From Solimonas sp. SE-A11 (lineage in GTDB: Bacteria; Pseudomonadota; Gammaproteobacteria; Nevskiales; Nevskiaceae): a DNA stretch of 64,000 nt. The position numbers were made by a program, and so were the translations under genes. The stretch is taken from the NCBI RefSeq assembly GCF_030345715.1, contig NZ_JAUASX010000010.1, positions 115,384 through 179,383 on the forward strand, written 5' to 3'. Under the pieces are notes generated by a model, which ran no database searches, had not been told where the DNA came from, and saw only the letters and a list, made by a program, of their open reading frames with translations. Below, piece after piece: positions 11,241 through 20,320 of the stretch; within the stretch, counting starts at the first letter, position 1; the number at the start of each line of letters is the position of its first letter.

Positions 11241-13339
11241 CAGTAGGCCCAGCGCAGGCCGCCGTACACCGCCCGGCCTTCGCCCGGGTAGAAGATGTTG
11301 CGGTTGGCGGCGGTGCTGTAGTCGGTGGTGGCGGAGACGCTGCTGATGTAGCGCTCATCCGACAGGTTGCGGCCTTCGATGAACAGGCTCAGGCCGTGCG
11401 GCAGGTCCACGCCGCCGCCCAGGTTCCAGGTGGTGTAGCCCGGAGTCCGCTGGGTGTTGGCATAATCCACCGTCAGGCCCGAGGGCGAGCGCTCGATGCC
11501 GGCTTCCACGTGGAAACCTGCCGGATGGTCATAGCGCAGCTCCGCGAGGTAGTAGTGGCGCGGCTGGCCGGCCAGGCGGTTGTCGCCATAGGTTGCGTCG
11601 CCGTCGAAACGGAAGTCCGCGTAGTTGTAGACCTGCTGCAGCTTCAGCGAGTCGCCGGGGCGCGCGACATCCTTCAGCAGCTTGTAGGCCAGGCCGGCCT
11701 CGACGCCCTGATGGATGGTCTTGTCGGCGTTGAACTGGATGGAGGTCGTCGGCGAGCAGGCCCGCTGCAGCACCTCGTCACGGATCTCGGCGCGGTAGAC
11801 CGAGACGTCCCAGGCCCAGCGGCCCTGCGTGCCACGCGTGCCTAGCTCCGCGGTCCAGGCCTTCTGCGCGTCCAGGTCAGCGAAGCCGTTCATCCCGGTG
11901 CCAGCACAGGTGCCGACGGCGGAGTTCTGGTTCAGGTCCGAGAAAATCGGCGGCTCGTAGCTGCGGCTGACGTTGGCGAACAGCTGCGCGTGCTCGGCCA
12001 GCGCATACAGCAGGCCCAGCTTCGGGTTGATGCCCTTGTACTCGCGATCGGCCGATTCCGCGGGGTTGACCTTGTCAGTGTAGTCCCGCTCCGCCAGAAC
12101 GCCCTGCAGGCCGCCGACCAGCGCGAGCTCCGGCGTCAGCCACAGGCGATTCTCGGCATACAGGTTGTACTCCGTGGCGTCCTCGTCGCCGTTGGCGCCT
12201 GCCGCACCGCGCTGGCCGCCGACATTGGTGAAGGTCTTCGCATCGTTGCGCCCGGCTCCGATACGACTGCCCAGGGTCACCTCGTTGCGGCGACCCAGCA
12301 GCGTGCCCTCACCCGCCCATTGCGCGAAGGCGCCGAAGAAATCGCCGTCGTGGTCCACCACGATGCCAGAGATCGGATGGAACAGCTTCTTGTGCAGGTA
12401 GTAACCGCCAAGCTCGAGTTGGCCGCCAGCCAACGGCAGGCTGGTGCGGTTGGTCAGGCGCAAGGAGTCGATGTTGCGGCCGGTGTCGAAGGTGTTGGCG
12501 GTGGGCAGCACGCTGCGCGGATCGTTCAGCGCGGCGTCGTAGCCGATGGTGCCGGGGATTTCCTGGTTGATGTCGTTGACGTTCAGGTAGAAGCGCGTCT
12601 CGGCGTTCTCGCCCAGGCGGTAGCCGACGTTGCCGTTGAAGCGGCGGTTGTCGGTATTGCTCTGGTCGCGGAAGCCGTCGGACTGGCTGGCGGTGGCGCC
12701 GGCATAGAAGTCCCAGCGGTCGTAGGCACGCGCCACGCCCAGGTGCTCGCGGAAGCTGCCGAAACTGCCGCCTTCCAGGCGCAGCAGGTTGGCCTGCGCG
12801 GCAGTGCGGCCGGTGGGCGTCGCCACGTTGATGGCACCGCCCAGGGCGGAACTGCCGTAGCGCAGGCCGTTGCCGCCCTTGTAGACCTCGACGTAGCGCA
12901 GGTTCAGCGGATCCACTTCCTGGAAGTCGCCGAAGCCGTCCGGCAGGTTCACCGGCACGCCGTCCTGCAGCAGCAGGATGCCGCGCAGGTGGTTGCTGCG
13001 GCTCAGACCCGAGCCGCGGATGGAAATGCGGACTTCCTCGGCGAAGCGGGTCTGGGCGAACACGCCCGGGGTGTCGCGCAGCATGTCGCGCAGGTTGACG
13101 GCATAGCGGTCCTGGAATTCCTCGCTGGAGACCAGGTCGACGCCGCCCGGCGTCTTCTCGATGCGGTCATGCGCCTGGCGGACGGACTCCGCGGTGGGAG
13201 AGCCGGCGACCTCGCCGGTGACGGTCACCGGCTCGAGCACGACGGTGCCCGGCTCGGAGACTTCGTGGGCGGAAACAGCCAGCGGCAACAGCAGGGCCAG
13301 CGCGGCCAGCGGCCGGGCTTGCGGATGAAGCAGGGACAT
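11240..13339 (-). CDS. TonB-dependent outer-membrane receptor (FecA/metal-siderophore class)
   Basis: About 699 residues. A cleavable signal peptide (ALALLLPLAVSAHE) is followed by a plug domain with the TonB-box-like VVLEPVTVTGE, DMLRDTPGVFAQ, the RGSGLSRSNHLRG motif and YGSSALGGAINV, then a beta-barrel ending in aromatic GGLRWAY. It imports a scarce ligand with TonB energy. The ATG at 13339 has AGGAG at 8 bp; a GTG three codons earlier overlaps that site. Context with PepSY and DUF2946 genes suggests iron-siderophore or copper; the sequence alone does not decide. Confidence 0.85.
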   Translation of the reverse strand: MSLLHPQARPLAALALLLPLAVSAHEVSEPGTVVLEPVTVTGEVAGSPTAESVRQAHDRIEKTPGGVDLVSSEEFQDRYAVNLRDMLRDTPGVFAQTRFAEEVRISIRGSGLSRSNHLRGILLLQDGVPVNLPDGFGDFQEVDPLNLRYVEVYKGGNGLRYGSSALGGAINVATPTGRTAAQANLLRLEGGSFGSFREHLGVARAYDRWDFYAGATASQSDGFRDQSNTDNRRFNGNVGYRLGENAETRFYLNVNDINQEIPGTIGYDAALNDPRSVLPTANTFDTGRNIDSLRLTNRTSLPLAGGQLELGGYYLHKKLFHPISGIVVDHDGDFFGAFAQWAGEGTLLGRRNEVTLGSRIGAGRNDAKTFTNVGGQRGAAGANGDEDATEYNLYAENRLWLTPELALVGGLQGVLAERDYTDKVNPAESADREYKGINPKLGLLYALAEHAQLFANVSRSYEPPIFSDLNQNSAVGTCAGTGMNGFADLDAQKAWTAELGTRGTQGRWAWDVSVYRAEIRDEVLQRACSPTTSIQFNADKTIHQGVEAGLAYKLLKDVARPGDSLKLQQVYNYADFRFDGDATYGDNRLAGQPRHYYLAELRYDHPAGFHVEAGIERSPSGLTVDYANTQRTPGYTTWNLGGGVDLPHGLSLFIEGRNLSDERYISSVSATTDYSTAANRNIFYPGEGRAVYGGLRWAY

Positions 13340-13423
13340 CTTGATCACTCCTGGAACACGGCCGCGGGCGGCCGCACAAGTCGGGGTCCGCGGCGCCGGG
13401 CGCTCGCGGGAGCAAGGGCGACT

Positions 13424-13822
13424 TCAGGAGTGGGAGGGCGGACCACGCGCGGAGATTCCGCGCTCGCGCCAGGGGACGACCGCCGGCTGTGGCCGGGTAG
13501 AGACGGGGATGGGCGCGGCCGACAGGTCCAGCTGGGCCGAGGCAGGGCCCGTGGCCACCGCCATGCCCAGCGCCAGGCCGAAGGCACAGTGCTCGCCGCC
13601 TGCATGCTGGCCACCGCCGGTAATGGCGTCGCCGGCCTGCCACAGTGTCTTGGGGCCTTGTGGCGTACACAGCACAATGCCGACGCCGCCGGCACCGAAT
13701 TGCGGCATGAACCCTGGCGCCACCAGGCCGCGGGCGAACAGCGCCGCGAGCAGCAGCCACGGCAGCACGACACTGCGCGAGGCGCGCAGGTGATGCAGGC
13801 TGGGGGCGGTGTCGATGCTCAT
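13424..13822 (-). CDS. DUF2946-like protein next to the TonB receptor
   Basis: 132 residues with an N-terminal hydrophobic anchor (VVLPWLLLAALFARGLVAPGF), the PGFMP motif, VLCTPQG and a histidine/cysteine patch GGGQHAGGEHCAFG. These are features of DUF2946 proteins, small exported proteins found beside copper and other TonB receptors. The Cys and His residues could bind a metal. Same strand as the receptor 84 bp downstream, so probably one operon of DUF2946, receptor and PepSY. Function is inferred only from context. Confidence 0.65.
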   Translation of the reverse strand: MSIDTAPSLHHLRASRSVVLPWLLLAALFARGLVAPGFMPQFGAGGVGIVLCTPQGPKTLWQAGDAITGGGQHAGGEHCAFGLALGMAVATGPASAQLDLSAAPIPVSTRPQPAVVPWRERGISARGPPSHS

Positions 13823-13899
13823 GATCCGGGAATTGTAGGGCAGAAAACCGGCGCTGCGAGGGGCTGGGACAATTATTCCTAGCTTATGCAGCGCCGTTT

Positions 13900-13923
13900 C
13901 CCTCTCCCGCTTGCGGCAGAGGG
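13900..13923 (-). terminator. Hairpin after mtnA
   Basis: CCCTCT/AGAGGG plus inner CCGC/GCGG arms with a C-C mismatch, 12 bp past the mtnA stop on the minus strand. It lacks a clear U-run (followed by AAACGG), so termination is tentative. Confidence 0.35.
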
Positions 13924-13934
13924 AACAGCATTCC

Positions 13935-14936
13935 TTAGGACAACAGCTTCCGGATCGCCTCTTCGCTCACCGGGCTGATCACGCCGCGCTCGCAGACGAT
14001 GGCGTCGATCAGGTCGGCCGGGGTAACGTCGAACACCGGGTTGAAGGCGTCGTAGCCCAGCGGGGCTACCGGCTCGCCGCGGAACTCGGTGAGCTCGCGC
14101 GGGGTGCGCTCCTCGATGGGGATGGCCTGGCCGCTGGGGCAGGACAGGTCGAAGGTGCCGCTGGGGGCGGCGACCATGAACTTCACGCCGTGGCGCCTGG
14201 CGGCCACGGCCAGGGCGTAGGTGCCGATCTTGTTGGCGGTGTCGCCGTTGGCGGCGATGCGATCGGCGCCGACGATGACCCAGTCGATCTTCTCGCGCGT
14301 CATCAGGTGGGCCACGGCACCGTCGGCCACCAGCTTGGCGGGGATGCCTTCCTCGTGCAGTTCCCAGGCGGTCAGGCGCGCGCCCTGCAGCCAGGGGCGC
14401 GTCTCGGTGTTGTAGACCTGGGCCAGGTGGCCGGCGCTCCAGGCGCTGCGGATCACGCCCAGGGCGGTGCCGTGGCCGCCAGTGGCCAGGGCGCCGGTGT
14501 TGCAGTGGGTCACCACCTTGGCGCCCTGCCCCAGCAACTCGGCCCCGTAGGCACCGATCTTGAGGTTCTGGGCCAGGTCTTCCTCGTGGATGGCGATGGC
14601 TTCCGCCAGCAGGGAGTCGGCGTCGGGCCGGCGGCGCCAGACCTCGCGCAGGCGCTCCAGCGCCCAGCGCAGGTTCACCGCGGTGGGACGCGAGTCGGCC
14701 AGCACGCGGAAGGCGTGGTCGAAGGTCTGCGGATCGCGGCGCACGGCCAGCACCAGGCCGTAGGCCGCGGCGATGCCGATGGCCGGCGCGCCGCGCACAG
14801 CCATGCCGTGGATGGCGCTGGCCACGTCCTCGGCACTCTGGCAGTCCAGATAGGATAATTCGTGCGGCAGCACGCGCTGGTCCAGCAGGCGCAGGACGGG
14901 GTCGGCCCAGACGATGGGAAGTACGGCACCGGACAT
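13935..14936 (-). CDS. mtnA: S-methyl-5-thioribose-1-phosphate isomerase
   Basis: Isomerises 5-methylthioribose-1-phosphate to the ribulose form in methionine salvage. The 333-residue protein has the family motifs [15 protein letters not shown], the catalytic Cys in [16 protein letters not shown] and the catalytic Asp in [19 protein letters not shown]. Length is normal. Transcribed divergently from the methylthioadenosine deaminase gene, 65 bp apart, which supplies the same salvage route from the nucleoside end; this pairing also occurs in Pseudomonas (PA3169/PA3170 as I recall). Confidence 0.95.
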   Translation of the reverse strand: MSGAVLPIVWADPVLRLLDQRVLPHELSYLDCQSAEDVASAIHGMAVRGAPAIGIAAAYGLVLAVRRDPQTFDHAFRVLADSRPTAVNLRWALERLREVWRRRPDADSLLAEAIAIHEEDLAQNLKIGAYGAELLGQGAKVVTHCNTGALATGGHGTALGVIRSAWSAGHLAQVYNTETRPWLQGARLTAWELHEEGIPAKLVADGAVAHLMTREKIDWVIVGADRIAANGDTANKIGTYALAVAARRHGVKFMVAAPSGTFDLSCPSGQAIPIEERTPRELTEFRGEPVAPLGYDAFNPVFDVTPADLIDAIVCERGVISPVSEEAIRKLLS

Positions 14937-15001
14937 CGGAAGGCTCCGCGGGCAAGGTAGAATGGGGGGCGATTCTACCCCCTTCCCATTGCGAGTCCGC
15001 T

Positions 15002-16312
15002 ATGCAGACAGCCGACCTGCTGGTCTTTCCCCGCTGGCTGGTGACCGTCGAACCCGCCGGCACGGTGCTGGAGCATCATGCCCTGGTGGTGCGCGACGGC
15101 CGCATCGCCCAGATCCTGCCGGCCGCCGAGGCCCGCGCAATCCAGGCGGCCGAGGTCCTGGAGTTGCCGGCTCACGCCGTCATGCCGGGCCTGGTCAACA
15201 TCCACACGCATTCGGCCATGACGCTGCTGCGCGGCATCGCCGACGATCTGCCGCTGATGGACTGGCTGCAGAACCATATCTGGCCGGCCGAAGGCGCGCA
15301 TGCCAACCGGCAGTTCTGCGTGGACGGCCTGCGGCTGGCGTGCTGCGAGATGATCCGCGGCGGCACCACCAGCTTCAACGACATGTATTTCTTCCCGGAC
15401 GCCAGCGCGCAGGTGGCGGCGGAGTCCGGCATGCGGGCCAGCATCGGCCTGATCATGATCGACTTCCCCAGCGCCTGGGCCAGCGGCCCGGACGAGTACC
15501 TGCACAAGGGCCTGGAAGTGCATGACTCAGTGCGCGGCAACCCGCTGCTGCGAACGGTGTTCGCGCCGCATGCGCCCTACACCGTGTCCGACAAGCCGCT
15601 GCTGGAGGTGCGCAAGTACGCCACCGAGCTGGGCAACGGCATCCACATGCACGTGCACGAGACGGCCGGCGAAGTGGAGATGGCACTGCAGGCCGGCGGC
15701 AAGCGCCCCTGGCAGCGTCTCAAGGAACTGGAGCTGTTGGGGCCGGACTTCATCGCCGTTCACATGACCCAGCTCACCGATCAGGAGATCGCCGAGGCCG
15801 CCGAGTTCGGCGTGCACGTGGCGCACTGCCCGGAGTCCAACCTCAAGCTGGCCAGCGGCTTCGCGCCGGTGGGCAAGTTGCTGGCGGCGGGCGTCAACGT
15901 GGCGCTCGGTACCGACGGCGCCGCCAGCAACAACGACCTTGACCTGCTGGGTGAGCTGCGCACCGCGGCGCTGCTGGCCAAGGCCGTGTCCGGCGACGCG
16001 CGCACCCTGCCCGCGGCGCAGGCCCTGCACATGGCGACGCTGGGCGGCGCCCGCGCGCTGGGCATGGATGCCGTCACCGGCTCGCTGGTGCCGGGCAAGT
16101 CCGCCGACTTCATCGCGGTGGACCTGTCGGCCGCGGCGACGCAGCCGGTCTACAACGTGCAGTCGCAGCTGGCCTATGCCGCCGGCCGCGACCAGGTCAC
16201 CCATAGTTACGTCGCCGGCCGCGCCCTGATGCGCGAGCGGCAACTGCTGGCGCTGGACGAGGTCGCGATCCTCGCCCGCGCGCAGGAGTGGCGACAGAAG
16301 ATCAAGCCCTGA
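15002..16312 (+). CDS. mtaD: 5'-methylthioadenosine / S-adenosylhomocysteine deaminase
   Basis: 436-residue amidohydrolase (TRZ/ATZ family) that deaminates methylthioadenosine to methylthioinosine, feeding methionine salvage. Metal ligands: HTHSAMTL (HxH), the His of MHVHETAGE, the His in VAHCPESNLKLASG and the Asp in LGTDGAASNNDLDLL. The Met-rich entry helix RGIADDLPLMDWL is typical. Adjacent to mtnA. Synteny with the Pseudomonas MTA deaminase supports this over other TRZ hydrolases. Confidence 0.9.
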   Translation: MQTADLLVFPRWLVTVEPAGTVLEHHALVVRDGRIAQILPAAEARAIQAAEVLELPAHAVMPGLVNIHTHSAMTLLRGIADDLPLMDWLQNHIWPAEGAHANRQFCVDGLRLACCEMIRGGTTSFNDMYFFPDASAQVAAESGMRASIGLIMIDFPSAWASGPDEYLHKGLEVHDSVRGNPLLRTVFAPHAPYTVSDKPLLEVRKYATELGNGIHMHVHETAGEVEMALQAGGKRPWQRLKELELLGPDFIAVHMTQLTDQEIAEAAEFGVHVAHCPESNLKLASGFAPVGKLLAAGVNVALGTDGAASNNDLDLLGELRTAALLAKAVSGDARTLPAAQALHMATLGGARALGMDAVTGSLVPGKSADFIAVDLSAAATQPVYNVQSQLAYAAGRDQVTHSYVAGRALMRERQLLALDEVAILARAQEWRQKIKP

Positions 16313-16327
16313 AAGCCCAGGCAGGCC

Positions 16328-16414
16328 ATCCGCGAATGAACGCAAATCAACGCAAATGGAAGAGAATCTTCCTTTGCCCCATTGGCGTTCATTCGCGTTC
16401 ATTTGCGGATTGAA
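16328..16414. repeat. Dispersed palindromic repeat, copy 2 (GCGAATGAACGCAAA family)
   Basis: Second copy of the element at 1618-1692. Left arm ATCCGCGAATGAACGCAAAT, right arm GCGTTCATTTGCGGAT, with extra direct GCAAAT/GCGTTCATTCGC units inside. It fills the gap between the deaminase and ubiG and ends 7 bp before the ubiG start, so it becomes part of the ubiG leader RNA. Confidence 0.75.
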
Positions 16415-16420
16415 GAAATC

Positions 16421-17131
16421 ATGAATACCAACGTCGATAAACGCGAGATCGCCAACTTCGACCGCCTGGCATCGCGCTGGTGGGACCCGCGTGGCGAGAT
16501 GGGCGCACTGCATCACATCAATCCGCCGCGGCTGCGCTACATCGAGGCTTGCGCCGGCGGCCTCAAGGGCAAGCGCGCGCTGGACGTGGGCTGCGGCGGC
16601 GGACTGCTGACCGAGGGCCTGGCCAAGGCCGGCGCCGAGACCCTGGGCATCGACATGGCCGAGGAGGCGCTGGAAGTGGCGCGCCTGCATGGCCTGGAGT
16701 CCGGCGTGAAAGCGGAATACCGCCACATCCCGGCCGAGGAGCTGGCGCGCGAGATGCCGGGCAGCTTCGACCTGGTCTGCTGCATGGAGATGCTGGAGCA
16801 CGTGCCTTCGCCGGAGTCGGTGATCGCCGCCTGCGCGCGCCTGGCCAAGCCCGGCGGCACGCTGGTGTTCTCCACCATCAACCGCAACCCGAAGTCCTTC
16901 GCCCTCGCCATCGTCGGCGCGGAGTACCTGCTGAACCTGGTGCCGCGTGGCACGCACGACTACGCCAAGTTCATCCGCCCCTCGGAGCTCGATGCCTGGG
17001 CGCGCGCGGCGGGCCTTCAGACTCGCGAGATCAAGGGCATGCGCTACAACCCGCTGCTCAAGACCGCGACGATGGGCAACGACATCGACGTGAACTACTT
17101 CATGTATTGCGTGAAGCCGGGAATCGTTTAA
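16421..17131 (+). CDS. ubiG: Ubiquinone biosynthesis O-methyltransferase
   Basis: SAM-dependent enzyme making both O-methylations of ubiquinone. 236 residues beginning MNTNVDKREIANFDRLASRW; SAM-binding motif ALDVGCGGGLLTEGLAKAG and the post-motifs CMEMLEHVP and PGGTLVFSTINR are standard UbiG. The ATG at 16421 is chosen by homology; a longer frame begins inside the repeat element and codes nothing sensible. Followed by mupP after 12 bp, as in Pseudomonas. Confidence 0.95.
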   Translation: MNTNVDKREIANFDRLASRWWDPRGEMGALHHINPPRLRYIEACAGGLKGKRALDVGCGGGLLTEGLAKAGAETLGIDMAEEALEVARLHGLESGVKAEYRHIPAEELAREMPGSFDLVCCMEMLEHVPSPESVIAACARLAKPGGTLVFSTINRNPKSFALAIVGAEYLLNLVPRGTHDYAKFIRPSELDAWARAAGLQTREIKGMRYNPLLKTATMGNDIDVNYFMYCVKPGIV

Positions 17132-17143
17132 AGCAACCCTGCC

Positions 17144-17812
17144 ATGTCTTCTACGATTCCCGGGCCCGTCAGGGCCATCCTGTTCGACCTCGACGGCACG
17201 CTCGTCGACACGGCACCCGATCTCGGCCACGCCGCCAACTTCGTCCGCGGCTCGCTGGGCCTGGCGCCGCTGCCGCTGGCGGACTACCGCCCGGTGGCCT
17301 CGGCCGGCGCCCGCGGCCTGCTGGGCAAGGCGCTGGGTATCCCGGCCGACCACTCGGACTTCCCGAAGCACCGGGATGCCTTCCTCGAGTACTACCGTGC
17401 CAACCTGAGCCACGAGTCTTGCCTGTTCCCGGAGATGGATGAGGCGCTGCGCGAAATGGAGCGCCGGGGCGTGCTCTGGGGCGTGGTGACCAACAAGCCG
17501 GCCTGGCTGACCCGGCCGCTGATGGCCGAGCTGTGCCTGGACACCCGCTCCGCCGTGACGATCAGCGCCGACGAGGTGCCCAGGCCCAAGCCGGCACCGG
17601 ATTCGATCCACAAGGCCTGCGAGATCCTGGGCCTGGCGCCGGCCGACTGCGTGTACGTCGGCGACGACCGGCGCGACATCGACGCCGGCCGGGCGGCCGG
17701 CATGCGGACGATCGCCGCCGATTGGGGTTATCTTGGCGAAGGTGGCCCTATCCAGGGCTGGGGGGCGGACGCGATCCTGCAGACGCCGGGAGAACTGATT
17801 CGCTGGCTATGA
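17144..17812 (+). CDS. mupP: HAD phosphatase, MupP/Gph type
   Basis: 222-residue HAD hydrolase with FDLDGTLVDTAPDL (motif I), VVTNKP (motif II), KPAPD and the acidic VGDDRRDIDAG (motif IV). Proteins of this length directly after ubiG are N-acetylmuramic acid 6-phosphate phosphatases in the pseudomonad cell-wall recycling pathway; the same genes are often annotated phosphoglycolate phosphatase. The synteny (ubiG before, SDR after) supports MupP. The stop overlaps the start of the next gene in ATGA. Confidence 0.85.
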   Translation: MSSTIPGPVRAILFDLDGTLVDTAPDLGHAANFVRGSLGLAPLPLADYRPVASAGARGLLGKALGIPADHSDFPKHRDAFLEYYRANLSHESCLFPEMDEALREMERRGVLWGVVTNKPAWLTRPLMAELCLDTRSAVTISADEVPRPKPAPDSIHKACEILGLAPADCVYVGDDRRDIDAGRAAGMRTIAADWGYLGEGGPIQGWGADAILQTPGELIRWL

Positions 17813-19458
17813 ACACGGCGCAGAACCGACCGCTGGGACAGGACAAGCGCCTCGAGGGCCTGAACGCCGCCGCTGGCCTGCTGCGCAGCCGGACCAACCG
17901 CTACGCCTGGTACGGCCTGGGGATCGCCCTGCTGGCCATCGTTGCGGCCACGCTGCTGGCGGCCCGCGCCGCCTACGGCGACATCGGCTGGGACAAGCTG
18001 CTGCAGGTTCACGGCAGCAATCCTGCCCTGTGGCTGCTCGACGCGATGCCGCTGATCTTCCTGGTCTGGGGCCAGTACATCGGCAACGTGCTGTCCTACC
18101 AGGCCGGTGCCCTGCTGCTGGACGAGACCGCGGCGCTGCGCGAGCAGACCACGATCCTGCAGCACGAGCTGGAACGCTCGCCGGTGGAAGGCCACACCCT
18201 GGGCCTGCCCAACCGCCACTCCTTCATCAGCCTGATCGGCCGCGCCCTGACGCGGCGCCGCGTCCACGGGCTGCCGGTGGCGGTGATGACGCTGGCCAGC
18301 GAGCAGTACCACGAGACGGAGCAGTCGCAGGGACGCGATGCCTCCTATGCACTGATCAACCAGCTCACCGAACGCCTCAAGAGCGTGCTGGGCGAGAACG
18401 ACGTGCTGGCGCATTTCGGCCACGACGACTTCGGCATCCTGCTGCCGCAGGTGAGCGACGAGGCCGAGGCACGGCGCTTCGCCAGCCGCCTGCAGTTCGC
18501 CCTGGACACACCGGTGACGCTGGGACGCCAGAGCCTGGGCCTGCGCGTGAGCGTGGGCATCGCGCTGGCGCCGGAGCACGGCGATGATGCGGAGACGCTG
18601 ATCCGCCACGCCGAGATCGCCAAGTACGCCGCCGCCGGCGACCAGCGCGACTACCGGGTCTACGAACCCGACCTGGACGATGCCCGCAGCGCCCGCCCGC
18701 GCCGCATCGCCGAGCTGCATGCCGCGCTCTACAACGATGGCTTGGCCGACGACTACATGCTGCAGCAGCCGCTGCAGGCAGAGCTGCCGCCGCGCCTGCG
18801 CCTGGTGCCCTACTGGACCCACCCGCGCCAGGGCCGGTTGGAGGAGGCCGAGTTCCTCAACCTGCCGGACCGCTTGAGCCTGGTGCATTCGCTGACGCTG
18901 TGGCAGTTCCGCGAGGGCCTGGCACGGCTGGCGCAGTGGCGCGGCATGGGGCGGCCCGGCCTGGGCCTGGTGGTGCGGATTCCCGATGCGGCACTGCGCC
19001 AGCTGGCACTGGCTGACATGGTGACGCGCCTGCTCGGCTCGCACGACCTGCCGCCCTCGGCGCTGACGCTGGAGGTGACCGAGGCGGCCCTGATCGACGG
19101 CGGCACCCATGCGCGCAGCCAGCTGGCGAGCTTGCGCGGGGCCGGCGTGGGCTTCTGCGTCACCGGCGCCGGCCAGCCGGGCAGCTCCGCCATGACCTCG
19201 CTGTATTTCCCGGTGAACGAGGTGCGCCTGTCGCCGCTGCCGCTGCAGCGCGCACTGACCGAAGCACCGATGCGCGAGGCCTTCGACGCGCTGCTGAGCG
19301 TGCTGCGGCACCTGCGCCAGGGCATTACGCTGGGCAACCTCGACAACGCTGAGATGCTGGCGCTGGCCAGGACCCGCGAGGTCGCCTACCTGGAAGGCCA
19401 GGCCGTGCGCGCGCGTATGCGCCCCGAGGATGTCGAGCGCTGGCTCGGCGAGGCCTGA
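17809..19458 (+). CDS. Membrane protein with degenerate GGDEF and degenerate EAL domains
   Basis: 549 residues. Two membrane segments near residues 35-55 and 75-98 are followed by a GGDEF-like domain that keeps GLPNRHSF and the overall fold but reads GHDDF (about residue 204) in place of GGDEF. An EAL-like domain follows; at the EAL position the sequence is RLRLVPYWTHP (about residue 329), and the DDFGxG metal loop is replaced by CVTGAGQPG. Both domains should therefore be catalytically dead, leaving a possible c-di-GMP or nucleotide sensor, or a protein scaffold. It overlaps mupP by 4 bp and precedes the SDR by 39 bp, so it is inserted in a normally tight conserved pair. Confidence 0.85.
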   Translation: MNTAQNRPLGQDKRLEGLNAAAGLLRSRTNRYAWYGLGIALLAIVAATLLAARAAYGDIGWDKLLQVHGSNPALWLLDAMPLIFLVWGQYIGNVLSYQAGALLLDETAALREQTTILQHELERSPVEGHTLGLPNRHSFISLIGRALTRRRVHGLPVAVMTLASEQYHETEQSQGRDASYALINQLTERLKSVLGENDVLAHFGHDDFGILLPQVSDEAEARRFASRLQFALDTPVTLGRQSLGLRVSVGIALAPEHGDDAETLIRHAEIAKYAAAGDQRDYRVYEPDLDDARSARPRRIAELHAALYNDGLADDYMLQQPLQAELPPRLRLVPYWTHPRQGRLEEAEFLNLPDRLSLVHSLTLWQFREGLARLAQWRGMGRPGLGLVVRIPDAALRQLALADMVTRLLGSHDLPPSALTLEVTEAALIDGGTHARSQLASLRGAGVGFCVTGAGQPGSSAMTSLYFPVNEVRLSPLPLQRALTEAPMREAFDALLSVLRHLRQGITLGNLDNAEMLALARTREVAYLEGQAVRARMRPEDVERWLGEA

Positions 19459-19497
19459 TCCTCTTCTTCTCTTCTTATCTCCCACAACGATTCTTCG

Positions 19498-20235
19498 ATG
19501 CTGCCTGAAAACTACCAGCCCGCCGCGGGCCTGCTGAAAGACCGCGTCATCCTCGTCACCGGCGCGGGCGAAGGCCTGGGCAAGGCCGCCGCCCTGGCGT
19601 TTGCGCGCCACGGCGCCACCGTGGTGCTGCTGGGCCGCACGGTGAAGAAGCTGGAAGCGACCTACGACGCGATCGAGAAGGCCGGCGGCCCGGCCCCGGC
19701 GATCTACCCGATGAACCTCGGCGGCGCCAACTGGAACGACCACGGCGAGCTCGCCAACACGCTGGGCCGCGAGTTCGGCCGGCTCGACGGGGTGCTGCAC
19801 TGCGCCGCCCACTTCAAGGCCTTTGCGCGCCTGCAGGACGTGGAACCGCGCGAGTGGATCGAGAACCTGCAGGTGAACCTCACGGCCGCCTTCGCCATCA
19901 CCAGCCAGTGCCTGCCGCTGCTGGAGAAAAGCCCGGACGCCTCGGTGGTGTTCTGCAGCGACCGCGCCGGACGCGAAGCCCGTCCCTTCCACGCCGCGTA
20001 TGGCGTGGCCAAGGCGGGCCTGGAGAACCTGTCGCGCGTCTGGGCGCTGGAGACGGCGGACCGCCCGCAGCTGCGCTTCAACACCTACTGCCCACCGCCG
20101 CTGCGCACCGGCCTGCGCCAGAAGGGCTACCCGGGCGAGGTGCTGGACAGCCTGCCCCTGCCCGACAGCGTGACTCCGCAGCTGCTGTGGCTGATGGGGC
20201 CGGATAGTCGCGGGCAGAGCGGCAAGACGTTCTAG
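19498..20235 (+). CDS. yciK: YciK-family short-chain dehydrogenase/reductase
   Basis: 245 residues. Rossmann motif VTGAGEGLGKAAA, structural HCAAHF, catalytic Ser in CSDRAG and YxxxK in AAYGVAKAG. The family member nearest by context is E. coli YciK / Pseudomonas PA3173 downstream of mupP. The substrate is unknown. Strong family, weak function. Confidence 0.85.
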   Translation: MLPENYQPAAGLLKDRVILVTGAGEGLGKAAALAFARHGATVVLLGRTVKKLEATYDAIEKAGGPAPAIYPMNLGGANWNDHGELANTLGREFGRLDGVLHCAAHFKAFARLQDVEPREWIENLQVNLTAAFAITSQCLPLLEKSPDASVVFCSDRAGREARPFHAAYGVAKAGLENLSRVWALETADRPQLRFNTYCPPPLRTGLRQKGYPGEVLDSLPLPDSVTPQLLWLMGPDSRGQSGKTF

Positions 20236-20261
20236 AGAAACGGGAGTTTTATCGCGGGAGC

Positions 20262-20301
20262 GGCTTCAGCCTCGATCTTTTGAAAGATCGCGGCTGAAGC
20301 C
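20262..20301. terminator. REP-like palindrome between convergent genes, probable bidirectional terminator
   Basis: Hairpin of GGCTTCAGCC-T-CGATCTTT and AAAGATCG-C-GGCTGAAGCC: 8 + 10 paired bases with one mismatch and a 2-nt loop. The sequence GCGGCTGAAGCCGC resembles REP elements of pseudomonads and xanthomonads. It separates the yciK-like gene (+) from rluB (-) and has T/A runs at its tip only. Confidence 0.65.
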
Positions 20302-20320
20302 GCCCCACGTGAAACGTGAA

